Translations under genes and position numbers: made by a program | Source of the DNA: G965212005 sp965212005 | GTDB taxonomy: Bacteria; Pseudomonadota; Gammaproteobacteria; Porifericomitales; Porifericomitaceae | NCBI GenBank assembly: GCA_965212005.1 | Contig: OZ243038.1 | Coordinates: forward strand, 930,001-994,000 | Length of the DNA: 64,000 nt | Direction: 5' to 3' | The notes under the pieces: model-generated | Seen by the model: the letters and a program-made list of their open reading frames with translations, nothing else | Databases searched by the model: none | What the model was told of the DNA's origin: nothing | Shown: positions 42,026 through 51,008 of the stretch, piece by piece | Position numbering within the stretch: the first letter of the stretch is position 1 | Layout: each line of letters starts with the position of its first letter

Positions 42026-44535
42026 GCGAACTCTGGAAAAATCTCCGCGGCAGCGTCGGTGCCGAGTTGCGGCGCTGGCTGGTGGCGGAACAACCCGGGC
42101 TGCCTTATGCGTCCGGCGCCTTGCCGCTGAGCGTGCAGGAACAGGCGCGCCTGGCGGAGCAATATCGGATCCCGCACCTGCTGCCGTATGAGCGCTGGGA
42201 CGAGCAGTACCAGCTTTTTATCAACCAGGATATGAGCGCCGGGTTCATATTGGAACTGATGCCGGCCACCGGCATAGATCCCGGCATGTTGGAAATACTC
42301 GGCGGCCTGTTTAGCCAGAGCCTGCCCGCCCGGTCACAGCTGCAACTGGTGCTGTATGCCTCACCGGAGATCCAGCACCTGCTGGAAGGCTGGCGCACCC
42401 GGCGCAGTGGCTCCCCTTTCTCAGAGCTGGCGGACCGGCGCGTGGCCTACCTGGAAAGGGGCAACTGGAAACCCCTGTTTTCCGGTTCGCCGTTTCTGTT
42501 GCGTGATCTGCGCCTGTTTCTGACTTTCTCATTGCCCTGCGCCTCTGAACCGGAACTGCCTGCCACCCTGCAGGCATTGGCCCGGCAGCGCACCGCGTGC
42601 CGGGGCATTATGGAATCTGCCGGCATAGCAACGCTGATGCTGGACGCGGACGGGCTGCTGAACCTGCTCAACGTCATCCTGAATCCGGCTCCGCACCACG
42701 AGTTGCTGCGCTGGAATCCCCGGGAACTGCTGCGCGAGCAGGCAGTGCAGCCCGATACCGTGCTGTTCGTGGGCCGGGAAAGCCTGGGACTTTCGTGCGC
42801 CGAACTTCATTTGGCAGTCGCTTCTTTTTCCGTACAGCAGTACCCGGAAAACTGGGCTGCCTGGCAAATGATCGATCTGATCGGCGACATGCTCGCGGAG
42901 AACCTGCGCCTGCCATGCCCTTTCCTGCATACCCTGAATATCCAGGTGCCGGAGCAAAGCACGGCCCATAACCAGGCGCAGTTCAAAGCGGCTCGGGCCA
43001 CGCAGATGGCTGACTCCCCATTGGGCCGTTTCCTGCCGATCTGGAAGGACCGGCAGGCAGATTGGCGCTTCGTGGAAAAGATGGTGCATTCCGGACATCA
43101 GCTGCTGCACGTCCACAGTCAACTTGTGTTGTTCGCGCCGCAGGATGAGATCGGGTACAGCGAGCAGCGGCTGAAGGCACTGTTTCAAAGCCGCGGCTGG
43201 CTGTTGCGCAAGGATCGCTTCATTGCCCTGCACGCTTTTTTATCCGCGCTGCCCTTGATGACCGACGGAACCTTCCGGCGCGAGTCCACCATGCTCGCAC
43301 GCCGCCGCACCATGCTGAGTTGGTCAGCGGTCAACACGGCTCCCTGGTCAGGAGAATGGAAAGGAACCCGCAGCCCGCTGCTGCTGCTGACAGGCCGGCG
43401 CGGGCAGATTATCCGCCTGGACCCCTTCGACAACGACCAGGGCAACTTCAACATGGCCGTGGCGGCCATGTCCGGCGCGGGCAAGTCTTTTTTCGCCCAG
43501 GAGTTTCTCATCAGCCTACTGGGAAGCGGCGGCAAAGCCTGGGTAATCGACTCCGGGCGCAGCTATGAGCACCTGTGCCGGCTGGTGGGAGGCTGTTACC
43601 TGGACTTCGATGCACAAGCGCACATTGTACTCAATCCTTTCAGCGGCTTGGAAGACACGCACAGCGCCTGGTCCATGCTCAAAGCGCTGCTGGCACAGAT
43701 GGCAGCGCCGCGTCATCCCCTGAACGAACTGCAACTGGCTCACTTGGAACAAGCCATTAAAGATGCCTGGCACAAGCACGGCAATACCGCCACGGTAAGC
43801 TGTGTCGCCAGGGAACTGCTGAACTCCGGCGACCTGTCTGCCGAACGGGTGGGACGCATGCTCTATCCCTACACGGGCGAAGGAATCTATGGCGGCTATT
43901 TCGAGGGCGAAGCCAACGTAGATCTGGATCACGACTTGGTCGTGCTGGAACTGGGCGGGCTGGACGACAAGCCCGATCTGCAGCAGGCGGTTTTGCTGCT
44001 GCTGATGCTGCGCATCAATCATCAAATGTACCTGGGAGACCGGGAGCGGCGCAAGCTGTGCCTGATCGATGAGGCCTGGCGCCTGCTTTCCCACAACAAC
44101 GCCAGCAGCTTTATTGAGGCCGGTTACCGTACCGCCCGCAAGTTTGGCGGCGCCTACATGACCATCACCCAGGGGATCGATGATTACTACCAGTCTCCGG
44201 GAGCACAGGCCGCCCTGCAGAACAGCGACTGGACCTTTTTGCTGCGGCAAAAACCCGAATCGCTGCGCAAGGTGCAGCGAGAGGAGCGGCTGCACCTGGA
44301 TGATCACATGCTGCAGATCCTATCCAGCCTGCAAACCCGCCAAGGCCAATACTCCGAGCTTGCCGTGCTGGCGCCGGGAGGAGGCCTGGCGATCGGCCGT
44401 CTGATCGTAGACCCCTTCAGTGAAAAGCTCTATTCGACCCGGGCGCAGGAGTACACCGCCCTGAAGCGCCTGCTGGACCAGGGCAGGCCACTCACCGAGG
44501 CAATTGAGGAGTTGATCCAGAGGCAGTCCAGATGA
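42022..44535 (+). CDS. traC: Type IV secretion ATPase TraC (VirB4 family)
   Basis: An 837-residue cytoplasmic ATPase that powers pilus assembly. Walker A is MSGAGKS at about 483-489 and Walker B is CLIDEAW at about 680-686. The N-terminal half has the TraC-specific RIPHLLPYERWDEQYQLFINQD block (42166-42231), and DPFDNDQGNFNMAV precedes the P-loop. Length matches F TraC closely. It is joined by 4-base overlaps to traV and trbI, so stoichiometry is probably set by translational coupling. Both ATPase motifs are intact, so the machine may be active. Confidence 0.95.
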   Translation: MSELWKNLRGSVGAELRRWLVAEQPGLPYASGALPLSVQEQARLAEQYRIPHLLPYERWDEQYQLFINQDMSAGFILELMPATGIDPGMLEILGGLFSQSLPARSQLQLVLYASPEIQHLLEGWRTRRSGSPFSELADRRVAYLERGNWKPLFSGSPFLLRDLRLFLTFSLPCASEPELPATLQALARQRTACRGIMESAGIATLMLDADGLLNLLNVILNPAPHHELLRWNPRELLREQAVQPDTVLFVGRESLGLSCAELHLAVASFSVQQYPENWAAWQMIDLIGDMLAENLRLPCPFLHTLNIQVPEQSTAHNQAQFKAARATQMADSPLGRFLPIWKDRQADWRFVEKMVHSGHQLLHVHSQLVLFAPQDEIGYSEQRLKALFQSRGWLLRKDRFIALHAFLSALPLMTDGTFRRESTMLARRRTMLSWSAVNTAPWSGEWKGTRSPLLLLTGRRGQIIRLDPFDNDQGNFNMAVAAMSGAGKSFFAQEFLISLLGSGGKAWVIDSGRSYEHLCRLVGGCYLDFDAQAHIVLNPFSGLEDTHSAWSMLKALLAQMAAPRHPLNELQLAHLEQAIKDAWHKHGNTATVSCVARELLNSGDLSAERVGRMLYPYTGEGIYGGYFEGEANVDLDHDLVVLELGGLDDKPDLQQAVLLLLMLRINHQMYLGDRERRKLCLIDEAWRLLSHNNASSFIEAGYRTARKFGGAYMTITQGIDDYYQSPGAQAALQNSDWTFLLRQKPESLRKVQREERLHLDDHMLQILSSLQTRQGQYSELAVLAPGGGLAIGRLIVDPFSEKLYSTRAQEYTALKRLLDQGRPLTEAIEELIQRQSR

Positions 44536-44978
44536 ACCGAGGCCTGGCAGTCACCGCTGCCCTGGGGCTGTTCGGAATCAGTTCCGGTGCCGTGGGGGCG
44601 CTGGCGGTATACGCGATAGAGACATGGAGGGCGTCGGAGCGTGAGTCAGCGCGCACGATCTATGCGCTGGACGCGGCCCGGCTGCTGCATCAGCTTTCGC
44701 GTCATGCCGCCCGGCATACCGCCGCTGACGACGGCGGGGGGCGGCGCGTGGAATTGCCGTCGCTGCAGTTGGACCAGGCTTTACGCACTTTATCTGCCTC
44801 GCCGGAGGTATTGATCCTGAATTCCGCCGCCGTGCTGCATGGCGCCGAAGACATCACCGATCTACTGTTGGACAGGCTGCTGCACGGCTCCGCCCTGGCA
44901 CCGCCTGTAGGGCTGAATGCGTCCGGGGCGTCATTCTCCGAGCCGGTGTTCAACCCCATGCAGACACCGTCACAATGA
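44532..44978 (+). CDS. trbI: TrbI-like F-type conjugation protein
   Basis: A 148-residue membrane-anchored protein. It has an N-terminal hydrophobic helix (about 6-28) and the C-terminal block VLILNSAAVLHGAEDITDLLLDRL (44808-44879), which matches the conserved end of F TrbI (a short periplasmic protein affecting pilus retraction). The middle is Arg/Ala-rich. Its position between traC and traW is that of trbI in the F plasmid. It begins with ATGA overlap to traC. Confidence 0.75.
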   Translation: MNRGLAVTAALGLFGISSGAVGALAVYAIETWRASERESARTIYALDAARLLHQLSRHAARHTAADDGGGRRVELPSLQLDQALRTLSASPEVLILNSAAVLHGAEDITDLLLDRLLHGSALAPPVGLNASGASFSEPVFNPMQTPSQ

Positions 44979-45154
44979 CAGGGACTGGCGGCATGACCGG
45001 GCGCCGGGCACCGCTTGCAAGGACCGGGCAAACCCTGCTTGGCCGATGACGAAGATGGTTCGATTGGCTCACACCAGGTTCGCCCGGGAGTGCAGGCGAC
45101 GCCACGCTTCCCGGCCGGTCGAGCACGGCCCGGAGCGGTGCTGATGGAGCCGGC

Positions 45155-45691
45155 TTGTCCGCCCGCCGACGAGCCACCGCAACGGCCATGCCAGGCACCC
45201 GTCCCCGGTGGCAAGTGCGCCTGCTGTGCCTGCTGGCGCTGGGCGGTGCCTGCCTCTGGGCCTGGGCGCATTGGATCGCTCCTGACTGGCGTTTTTATAT
45301 TAATGTCTCGGATAGCCTGCCAAATCGGCTCTACCTGGTGCGCCTTGGAAAGCAGAGCCCACGACGCGGGCAACTGGTGGCATTTTATCCGCCTCCGCTG
45401 CCGGAATATCCGTCTCAGGCCTTGTTTCTCAAATACGTGGTTGCCGTGCCCGGTGATCGGATACGGGTCGATGAGCACAACCGACGCTGGTATGTCAACG
45501 GGCACGAACTGGGACGGATCCAGCGGCACACGCGCAATGGCCGCGCGCTGCATCCCGGCCCGGACGGAAACGTGCCCCCCGGACACTATGCCGTCTGGAC
45601 ACCGGCACCGAACAGCTACGACAGCCGTTACGCCGACGTGGGCTGGGTCCCGCGGCACCGTATCCTGGGTCATGCTCGCCCTGTGCTGTAA
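45155..45691 (+). CDS. S26-family conjugative peptidase (TraF/TrhF-like)
   Basis: A 178-residue membrane-anchored serine protease of the leader-peptidase fold. One membrane helix (about 23-43) precedes YINVSDSLPNRLYLV with the catalytic serine, and FLKYVVAVPGDRI contains the catalytic lysine. Relatives process the conjugative pilin or cyclise it. F itself lacks this gene, but GGI- and R27-type F-like systems carry it. I used the TTG at 45155 because GGAG lies five bases upstream; an ATG at 45188 would give 167 residues. The 3' end overlaps traW by 20 bases. Confidence 0.85.
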   Translation: MSARRRATATAMPGTRPRWQVRLLCLLALGGACLWAWAHWIAPDWRFYINVSDSLPNRLYLVRLGKQSPRRGQLVAFYPPPLPEYPSQALFLKYVVAVPGDRIRVDEHNRRWYVNGHELGRIQRHTRNGRALHPGPDGNVPPGHYAVWTPAPNSYDSRYADVGWVPRHRILGHARPVL

Positions 45692-46331
45692 CGCGGGCGC
45701 GGCACCGTTGACGGACTCCCCCGCGCATCCGGGAACTGCCACGGACGGCGGAACGGGCATTGACCTGGGCGTGGCAGGACGGCTCTATCCGATCACCGAG
45801 CCAGACCTGCTGCAATACATCCGGGATCGGTTACTGCACCTGCACGACTCCGGCGAGTGGCAGCAATTTCAGCTTCGGAGCCAGCGGCGGGCACGGGCCT
45901 ACGCCAGCCGACCCCCGGGCATCACGCTGCCGCGGGCGCAGCAGGCGCGAGTCCGTTATTTGGATCCCGCGCTGCGCCTGTCGCGTGATTTATACGATGC
46001 CAAAGGGCGCATACTGTTCTTCGCCGGAACGGTCGTCAATCCGCTGCAGCAACGCGCGCTTAATCGGCCATTGGTATTTTTTGACGGCACTGATCCGCTG
46101 CAGCGGCGCTGGGTGCGGGAACAGTTTCTGCCCCCACCCGGCGAGCCGCTCCCCAAGCTAATCCTCAGTGCCGGCGAGCCGGTCGCCTTAAGCACCGATT
46201 GGGAAAGACCCGTTTACTTCGATCAGCGCCAGGTATTGATCCACCGACTTGGTATTGAAGCCCTGCCCAGCGTGGTGCGCCAGCAGGGCCTGCGCCTGCG
46301 CATTGAGGAGGTCGTATTGGATGCGCGCTAA
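45672..46331 (+). CDS. traW: Periplasmic pilus-assembly protein TraW
   Basis: A 219-residue exported protein with a short signal region (MLALCCNAGA) and the TraW body: GRLYPITEPDLLQYIRDRL, LPRAQQARVRYLDPAL, ILFFAGTVVNPLQ, LVFFDGTDPLQRRW and RLGIEALPSVVRQQG. In F TraW cooperates with TrbC and TraU in pilus formation. The ATG at 45672 is the only start giving a signal peptide. The same frame is open to 45015, but that part lies across the peptidase gene and is not TraW-like. It overlaps traU by 11 bases. Confidence 0.9.
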   Translation: MLALCCNAGAAPLTDSPAHPGTATDGGTGIDLGVAGRLYPITEPDLLQYIRDRLLHLHDSGEWQQFQLRSQRRARAYASRPPGITLPRAQQARVRYLDPALRLSRDLYDAKGRILFFAGTVVNPLQQRALNRPLVFFDGTDPLQRRWVREQFLPPPGEPLPKLILSAGEPVALSTDWERPVYFDQRQVLIHRLGIEALPSVVRQQGLRLRIEEVVLDAR

Positions 46332-47373
46332 AGCGGCTTGTTCGCAGACACGGAGCCAGCGCTGCGCCAGGGCGTGCGCCGCAAGCGGCAGGCAGTCGCT
46401 GATACCAGCCGCCGTGCTCCTGTGCCTGGTACTTGCCTGCATTCCGGCATCTGCCGCACAGCCTTGTCACGGGCGCTGGCTGAATCCGCTCACCGACGTT
46501 TGCTGGGCCTGCATTTTCCCGATCCGCATCGGCCCGGTGGAGATCGGTTTCGGCCAGGAGGATGCCGGGGACTCAGCGCCGCTGATCTGCTCCTGTCCCG
46601 CCCCGCCGCCGCTGTTTTTGCGCATTGGCATCGGCATCTCCTACTGGGAGCCGGCCCGGGTTTCCGAGGTGGTGCGTACGCCGTTCTGCTCTACGCTGCT
46701 CGGCGGCATACAACTGGCATCGCACCGCGCGCCGGCGGGCACCCATCAGTCACACGCCGGCTCCGAGGACGGTTTCTACCACGTGCACTGGTACGTATAT
46801 CCCTTGCTTGCCTGGGTGGGACTGCTCAGCGGCACCTCCTGCCAACAGGCAGAGCCTTTCGACTTGGCCTACCTCACCGAGCTCGATCCACTTTGGCAGG
46901 ACGACGAGTTGACCTTTCTGCTGAATCCGGAGGCAGCCCTGTTTGGCAGTCCACCGGCACAGGCCGCCTGCGCCGCGGATTGCGCTGCCGCCGCTTTCGG
47001 CTTTCCGCTGGATCGGCTGTTCTGGTGCGCCGGTTGCCAGGGCTCTCTATACCCGCTGACCGGCAACACCATACATCACAGCGGCGGCGTGGATACCTCG
47101 CTGCTGCTGACGCAGCGTATGGCCGGCAAACTGCACCGGCAACTGATCGCCCGCGACACTTCCAGTCGCGACGCATTGTGCCAGGCTCAACTGCAACCCA
47201 TCCTGCGCAAAGGACAATACAAAACCCAGATGCTCTACCCACGCCCCTATACTGCCGCGGCCCAGCCTTTCGGACGACTCAGCCTGCCCTGGGCATCGGG
47301 CCGCGAGTACCCGGTGCGGGGCGAGGACTGGAGCTACCTGGTTTTCCGCCGCCGCCTGTGCTGCGCGTTCTAA
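46321..47373 (+). CDS. traU: Mating-pair/DNA-transfer protein TraU
   Basis: A 350-residue exported cysteine-rich protein with a signal peptide to about residue 45 (LLCLVLACIPASA). Conserved TraU features are LNPLTDVCWACIFPIRIG, YWEPARVSEVVRTPFCSTLLGG (46648-46713) and the C-terminal GEDWSYLVFRRRLCC. In F it is essential for DNA transfer more than for pilus growth, which makes its intact presence here notable. The ATG at 46321 overlaps traW, and the stop overlaps trbC as TAATG. Confidence 0.92.
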   Translation: MRAKAACSQTRSQRCARACAASGRQSLIPAAVLLCLVLACIPASAAQPCHGRWLNPLTDVCWACIFPIRIGPVEIGFGQEDAGDSAPLICSCPAPPPLFLRIGIGISYWEPARVSEVVRTPFCSTLLGGIQLASHRAPAGTHQSHAGSEDGFYHVHWYVYPLLAWVGLLSGTSCQQAEPFDLAYLTELDPLWQDDELTFLLNPEAALFGSPPAQAACAADCAAAAFGFPLDRLFWCAGCQGSLYPLTGNTIHHSGGVDTSLLLTQRMAGKLHRQLIARDTSSRDALCQAQLQPILRKGQYKTQMLYPRPYTAAAQPFGRLSLPWASGREYPVRGEDWSYLVFRRRLCCAF

Positions 47374-47873
47374 TGAAAAATCGGCTTCGCTTACACTGCT
47401 GCCTCGGAGCTTGCCTGTGCCTGGCGAGCCCCGCGGCACGGGCGGGCGAATTGCTGGTCTTTATCAGCTTTTCCATGCCGGAGACTTCGTTGCGCCTGCT
47501 GGCCCGGGAAGCCGAGCGAGCCGGCGCCACTTTGGTGCTGCGTGGCCTGCCCGGCAATTCTATGCCCGACCTGGCAGAACGGCTGCGGCAACTGCTGGAA
47601 CCGGACTCGGCACAGCCCTCCGGCACCCGTACCCAGGCGGTTGCTATTGACCCGACCTGGTTTCAGCGCTTTGCCGTTCAGGCCGTGCCTGCTTTTGTGC
47701 TGACACGGCAGACACCGGCACCCTGCCGCCGCGCGCACGCCTGTGAAACGCCTGAATATCTGCGGCTGGCAGGAGACCTTTCCCTGCTCCGCGCATTGCA
47801 GTATTTTCAGCAGCATCCGGGCGGCGGCGCGACAGCAGAGCCATTCCTGGCACGGCTGGAGGCACCACCATGA
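47373..47873 (+). CDS. trbC: TrbC-type pilus-assembly protein
   Basis: A 166-residue periplasmic protein with a signal peptide (CLGACLCLASPAARA) and the TrbC family core LLVFISFSMPETSLRLLAREA, GATLVLRGLPGNSM and QAVPAFVLTRQ, a thioredoxin-like fold without a CxxC. In some systems it is fused to TraW; here it is separate as in F. It overlaps traU by one base and traN by four. Confidence 0.9.
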   Translation: MKNRLRLHCCLGACLCLASPAARAGELLVFISFSMPETSLRLLAREAERAGATLVLRGLPGNSMPDLAERLRQLLEPDSAQPSGTRTQAVAIDPTWFQRFAVQAVPAFVLTRQTPAPCRRAHACETPEYLRLAGDLSLLRALQYFQQHPGGGATAEPFLARLEAPP

Positions 47874-49870
47874 GCCGCTCTATGCGCACTACCTGTTTCT
47901 CCTGCCTGCTCGTACTGCTCACGTCCAGCGCGCCGGCCGGTGCGGAGAATGCCTTGGACCGCACACAGACCCTGGAGCAGGGCAAGGCCTTCGGTCAGGC
48001 CGGTATAGGGCAGATTGAAAACGCGGCCCGGCAGCCGCCCTCCGATCAGATCGTGCCAGCCTACCGGGGTTCAGACCCGCCGCAAATCGATCTGTACCAG
48101 CAAGGGCTGGGCATTGAAGATACCGCCCGGGAACAGCTTCCCGCCTCGGAAGCGGGAGACTTTGTACACGACAGCTCTGTCACCCGTCCGCAGTTTACCT
48201 TGCAGCCGGACACGGATCCACTGCTGCTGGAAGGACAGCGCATACAGACGGAAGCGGACGATTGGATCGGGACACTCAGTAACTCCTACGGCGCCTGCAC
48301 TGCCGAGACCCGGCATTACACGCAGGCACCTTTCTCCGAGCAAAGCTGCACGGAATGGGGCACCACCCAGCGCTCTTGCGAGCGCGAACTCGAAGTCCAC
48401 TGCACGCGCCCTGCCCTGTGCGCTGCTGACGGGAACGGCGCGCAAGGTCTGGACCTGAGCACTTTGCAAACGGACACGGCCTTCTCCTACCGGTATCCGG
48501 TACTGACCTGGGGACGTGCAGAGTTGGAAAGCTGGGTCAGCAACGACTGTGCAATCTACACCCGCAGGGCCAGCTTCGAAATCGAGGACCTGGAGCGCAT
48601 CGCTGACTTTCGCCTGCTAGAGATATTCTGGGACGATCATATACAGCTGAGTTTGAATGGCCGACAGGTATTCATTGGACCCGGCGCAGGTTCCGGGTTC
48701 CGCTTAAATACCCGGCATTGCATAGGCAGGGGATGCGGAGCACTGAGAAACCGGATCGAATATTTCGGCGGTGGGCAACAGCGGTGTGAGCTGGGCACCG
48801 ACTGGCACCGGCAGACGAACATCGACCTGCGCCCCTACCTGCGGCCAGGCACTAACAGATTGCGTATGCGGCTTGCCGTGCAGGGCAGCGGCGAGAGCTT
48901 TATGCGTTTCTCCGCCACGCAGTATTGCGGCTGTGCCGAAGGTACCGATCAATGGAGCGATTCTTGCGCGGCGCAGCCGGTCCAGTCCGGGCACTGCGCC
49001 CTGGCGCAGACCGAATGTACCGACTCTGCTCCCCGGCACAGCCTGGGCGATTCGCTGCAGCGCCCCTGCTGGCGCGAGCGGCGCACGTATCAATGCTTGT
49101 CCGACGAGGAATTCGTCGAGGAAGGTTACTGTGCTGAACTGCGCCGGCGCGGCTGCGAACAGACTGGCTCGGTCTGCGTTCAGCACAGTGCGCAGGGCGC
49201 TTGCCTGGAATATGAGCAGGGCTACCGCTGCCCACAACAGCCCCATGCCAGCTTCACCCGGATGAATTGCGGAGAGCAGAGCCATTGCCTGAACGGTGAT
49301 TGTTTCGAGTCCGGCTGGCAGGCATCGGATGATTTCCCCCAGGCAGCCAGTTACCTGAGCATGATCGAACAGGCGGCAACCGACCTGGACGCGGACACTT
49401 TCGAGATCTTTCAGGGTGCAGACCTGCGCTGCAAGAAGCGCGTACTGGGTCTTGCCAACTGTTGCTCCGACAGTGGCTGGGGCCTGGACATAGGCTTGTT
49501 TCAGTGCTCCGAGCCAGAGCGCCTGCTGGCCGAACAGCGCCGTGCGGGTCGCTGTCATTACGTGGGCTCTTATTCCAGCGGCAGCCTGCTGACGCGCAAG
49601 CGGGTCAAGTCCTTCTGCTGTTTTCGCTCCAGCCTGGGGCGCATCGTACAGCAACAGGGACGGCCCCAGCTCGACCTGGACTGGGGGGCTGCTTCCGCTC
49701 CCGATTGCCGCGGCCTGTTGCCGGAAGAGCTTGCCGACCTTGACTTTGAGCGTATCGATCTCAGTGAGTTTTACGCCAGCTCCCTGGAGCAAGCCGACGC
49801 CGCGCAGCGCCCGGACGACGCGGAACTAAGGCGCCGGGTAGCGGAACGCCTGCAGAATTTACAGCCGTAA
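47870..49870 (+). CDS. traN: Outer-membrane mating-pair stabilisation protein TraN
   Basis: A 666-residue exported protein with a signal peptide (CLLVLLTSSAPAGA) and more than 25 cysteines, the hallmark of TraN. It should form an outer-membrane adhesin that recognises receptors on a recipient cell. The N-terminal third is polar and Gln-rich. The cysteine-rich central part spans about 140-500, and ADLRCKKRVLGLANCCSDSGWG (49420-49485) is the conserved C-terminal block. It begins with ATGA overlap to trbC. The disulfides need a periplasmic oxidase/isomerase such as Dsb or the TraF below. Confidence 0.9.
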   Translation: MSRSMRTTCFSCLLVLLTSSAPAGAENALDRTQTLEQGKAFGQAGIGQIENAARQPPSDQIVPAYRGSDPPQIDLYQQGLGIEDTAREQLPASEAGDFVHDSSVTRPQFTLQPDTDPLLLEGQRIQTEADDWIGTLSNSYGACTAETRHYTQAPFSEQSCTEWGTTQRSCERELEVHCTRPALCAADGNGAQGLDLSTLQTDTAFSYRYPVLTWGRAELESWVSNDCAIYTRRASFEIEDLERIADFRLLEIFWDDHIQLSLNGRQVFIGPGAGSGFRLNTRHCIGRGCGALRNRIEYFGGGQQRCELGTDWHRQTNIDLRPYLRPGTNRLRMRLAVQGSGESFMRFSATQYCGCAEGTDQWSDSCAAQPVQSGHCALAQTECTDSAPRHSLGDSLQRPCWRERRTYQCLSDEEFVEEGYCAELRRRGCEQTGSVCVQHSAQGACLEYEQGYRCPQQPHASFTRMNCGEQSHCLNGDCFESGWQASDDFPQAASYLSMIEQAATDLDADTFEIFQGADLRCKKRVLGLANCCSDSGWGLDIGLFQCSEPERLLAEQRRAGRCHYVGSYSSGSLLTRKRVKSFCCFRSSLGRIVQQQGRPQLDLDWGAASAPDCRGLLPEELADLDFERIDLSEFYASSLEQADAAQRPDDAELRRRVAERLQNLQP

Positions 49871-50126
49871 CGTTGCCCGTGCCCGGACCGCCAACTCTGA
49901 TCCCCACGCTCATGCATCCGCTAAAATCCTTTCCTGATCGGCAAACGGCCCCATTGCCGCAGATTGGCTGGCCGGCGCGGCCGGGCCAGGTCTCCTCTGC
50001 GCCCGGCCCGGTAACGGATAGCTGCCACCGTGATTGCGGCCGCGCTGTCGCCCACGGGCACGGGCGGCAAACGAAAATCCAGCACGCTACGGGCGGCACC
50101 CGGTGAGGCGCGAGGCGGTACTGTCC

Positions 50127-51008
50127 ATGGCCCTGTGCCCCTCGTTGAGACGTGCCTGGGGCAGCGCGCTAGGCTGGACTACCGCCTGCGCTTTATCGGG
50201 CCTCTGTCCGGTCGCCCTGCCCACCGCCGGTACCGCCGACGACGCGCAGGCAGTTTCGCCTCCCGGCTATTTCCACGATCAGGAACGAGGCTGGTTCTGG
50301 TACGAGTTGCCGCCGGTCGAGATTCAGCCCCACCCGGCACCGGAAGCCACGCCCGACAGCGCGCGCGATGAACTGGCGCAGCTGCAGCAAAAAACGGAAG
50401 AGTTGCTGGCCCGCGCAGTGCTCACCCCCACCGAAGAACATCTGCGCAATTACATGGAATGGAACGCTTTCATGCTGGCTCGGGCGGATCATTTCTCCCG
50501 CAGTTGGCAGCAGCTGCTGTGGCGCAGCCCGACATTGGATCATCGCCTGTTGGCGCCTGCCAGTGACAACGCCATCCAGGCCATACACCGGGCCCGGGTA
50601 CAGCGTGACGATCAAATGCTTACCGAGTTAGCCCAAACCCATGGTTTATGGTTTCTGTTCCGCGGCGACTGTCCGTTGTGTCATCGTTTTGCCCCGGTGC
50701 TGCACGGCTTTGCCGAACGCTATGGCTTTTCCGTGCTTGCCATCAGCCTGGACGGCGGCATGCTGGCAGAATTTCCTCACGCGGTCCGCAACCGCCATCT
50801 GACCGATCGCCTCCCGGTCAGCACGGTGCCGGCAGTTTTCCTGGTTGAGCCCAGGCGCAAACAGATCCGTCCGGTGGCCTACGGCTACCTGAGCGCCACC
50901 GAGTTAGCCCGCCGTTTGCTTTCCAGCATCGCGCCGCCGCCCAACCCGCCCGTTGCATTCATGGGTCGGGAACCGGCAACGGCGCAATGGGTGCGAGCGG
51001 AGCCCTGA
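50127..51008 (+). CDS. traF: Thioredoxin-fold conjugation protein TraF with a CPLC motif
   Basis: A 293-residue periplasmic protein with a signal region (about 10-35). The family pattern GYFHDQERGWFWYELPP is near the start, followed by a helical middle and a C-terminal thioredoxin fold. The redox motif Cys-Pro-Leu-Cys lies at 182-185, and the cis-proline strand is VSTVPAVFLVEP. The F TraF is reported to lack CxxC, so this version may be an active disulfide enzyme for TraN, TraU and TraH. I chose ATG 50127; GTG 50103 is an alternative. Its stop overlaps traH as TGATG. The 256 bases before it contain only a doubtful small frame. Confidence 0.9.
   Translation: MALCPSLRRAWGSALGWTTACALSGLCPVALPTAGTADDAQAVSPPGYFHDQERGWFWYELPPVEIQPHPAPEATPDSARDELAQLQQKTEELLARAVLTPTEEHLRNYMEWNAFMLARADHFSRSWQQLLWRSPTLDHRLLAPASDNAIQAIHRARVQRDDQMLTELAQTHGLWFLFRGDCPLCHRFAPVLHGFAERYGFSVLAISLDGGMLAEFPHAVRNRHLTDRLPVSTVPAVFLVEPRRKQIRPVAYGYLSATELARRLLSSIAPPPNPPVAFMGREPATAQWVRAEP

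Noticed and set aside
45015..45671. Long N-terminal extension of traW
   Set aside because: It overlaps the whole peptidase gene in another frame, and its translation is Cys/Arg/Trp-rich without similarity to TraW.
46338..47372. Upstream extension of trbC across traU
   Set aside because: TraU is strongly supported in the other frame, and TrbC has a clean signal peptide from its ATG at 47373.
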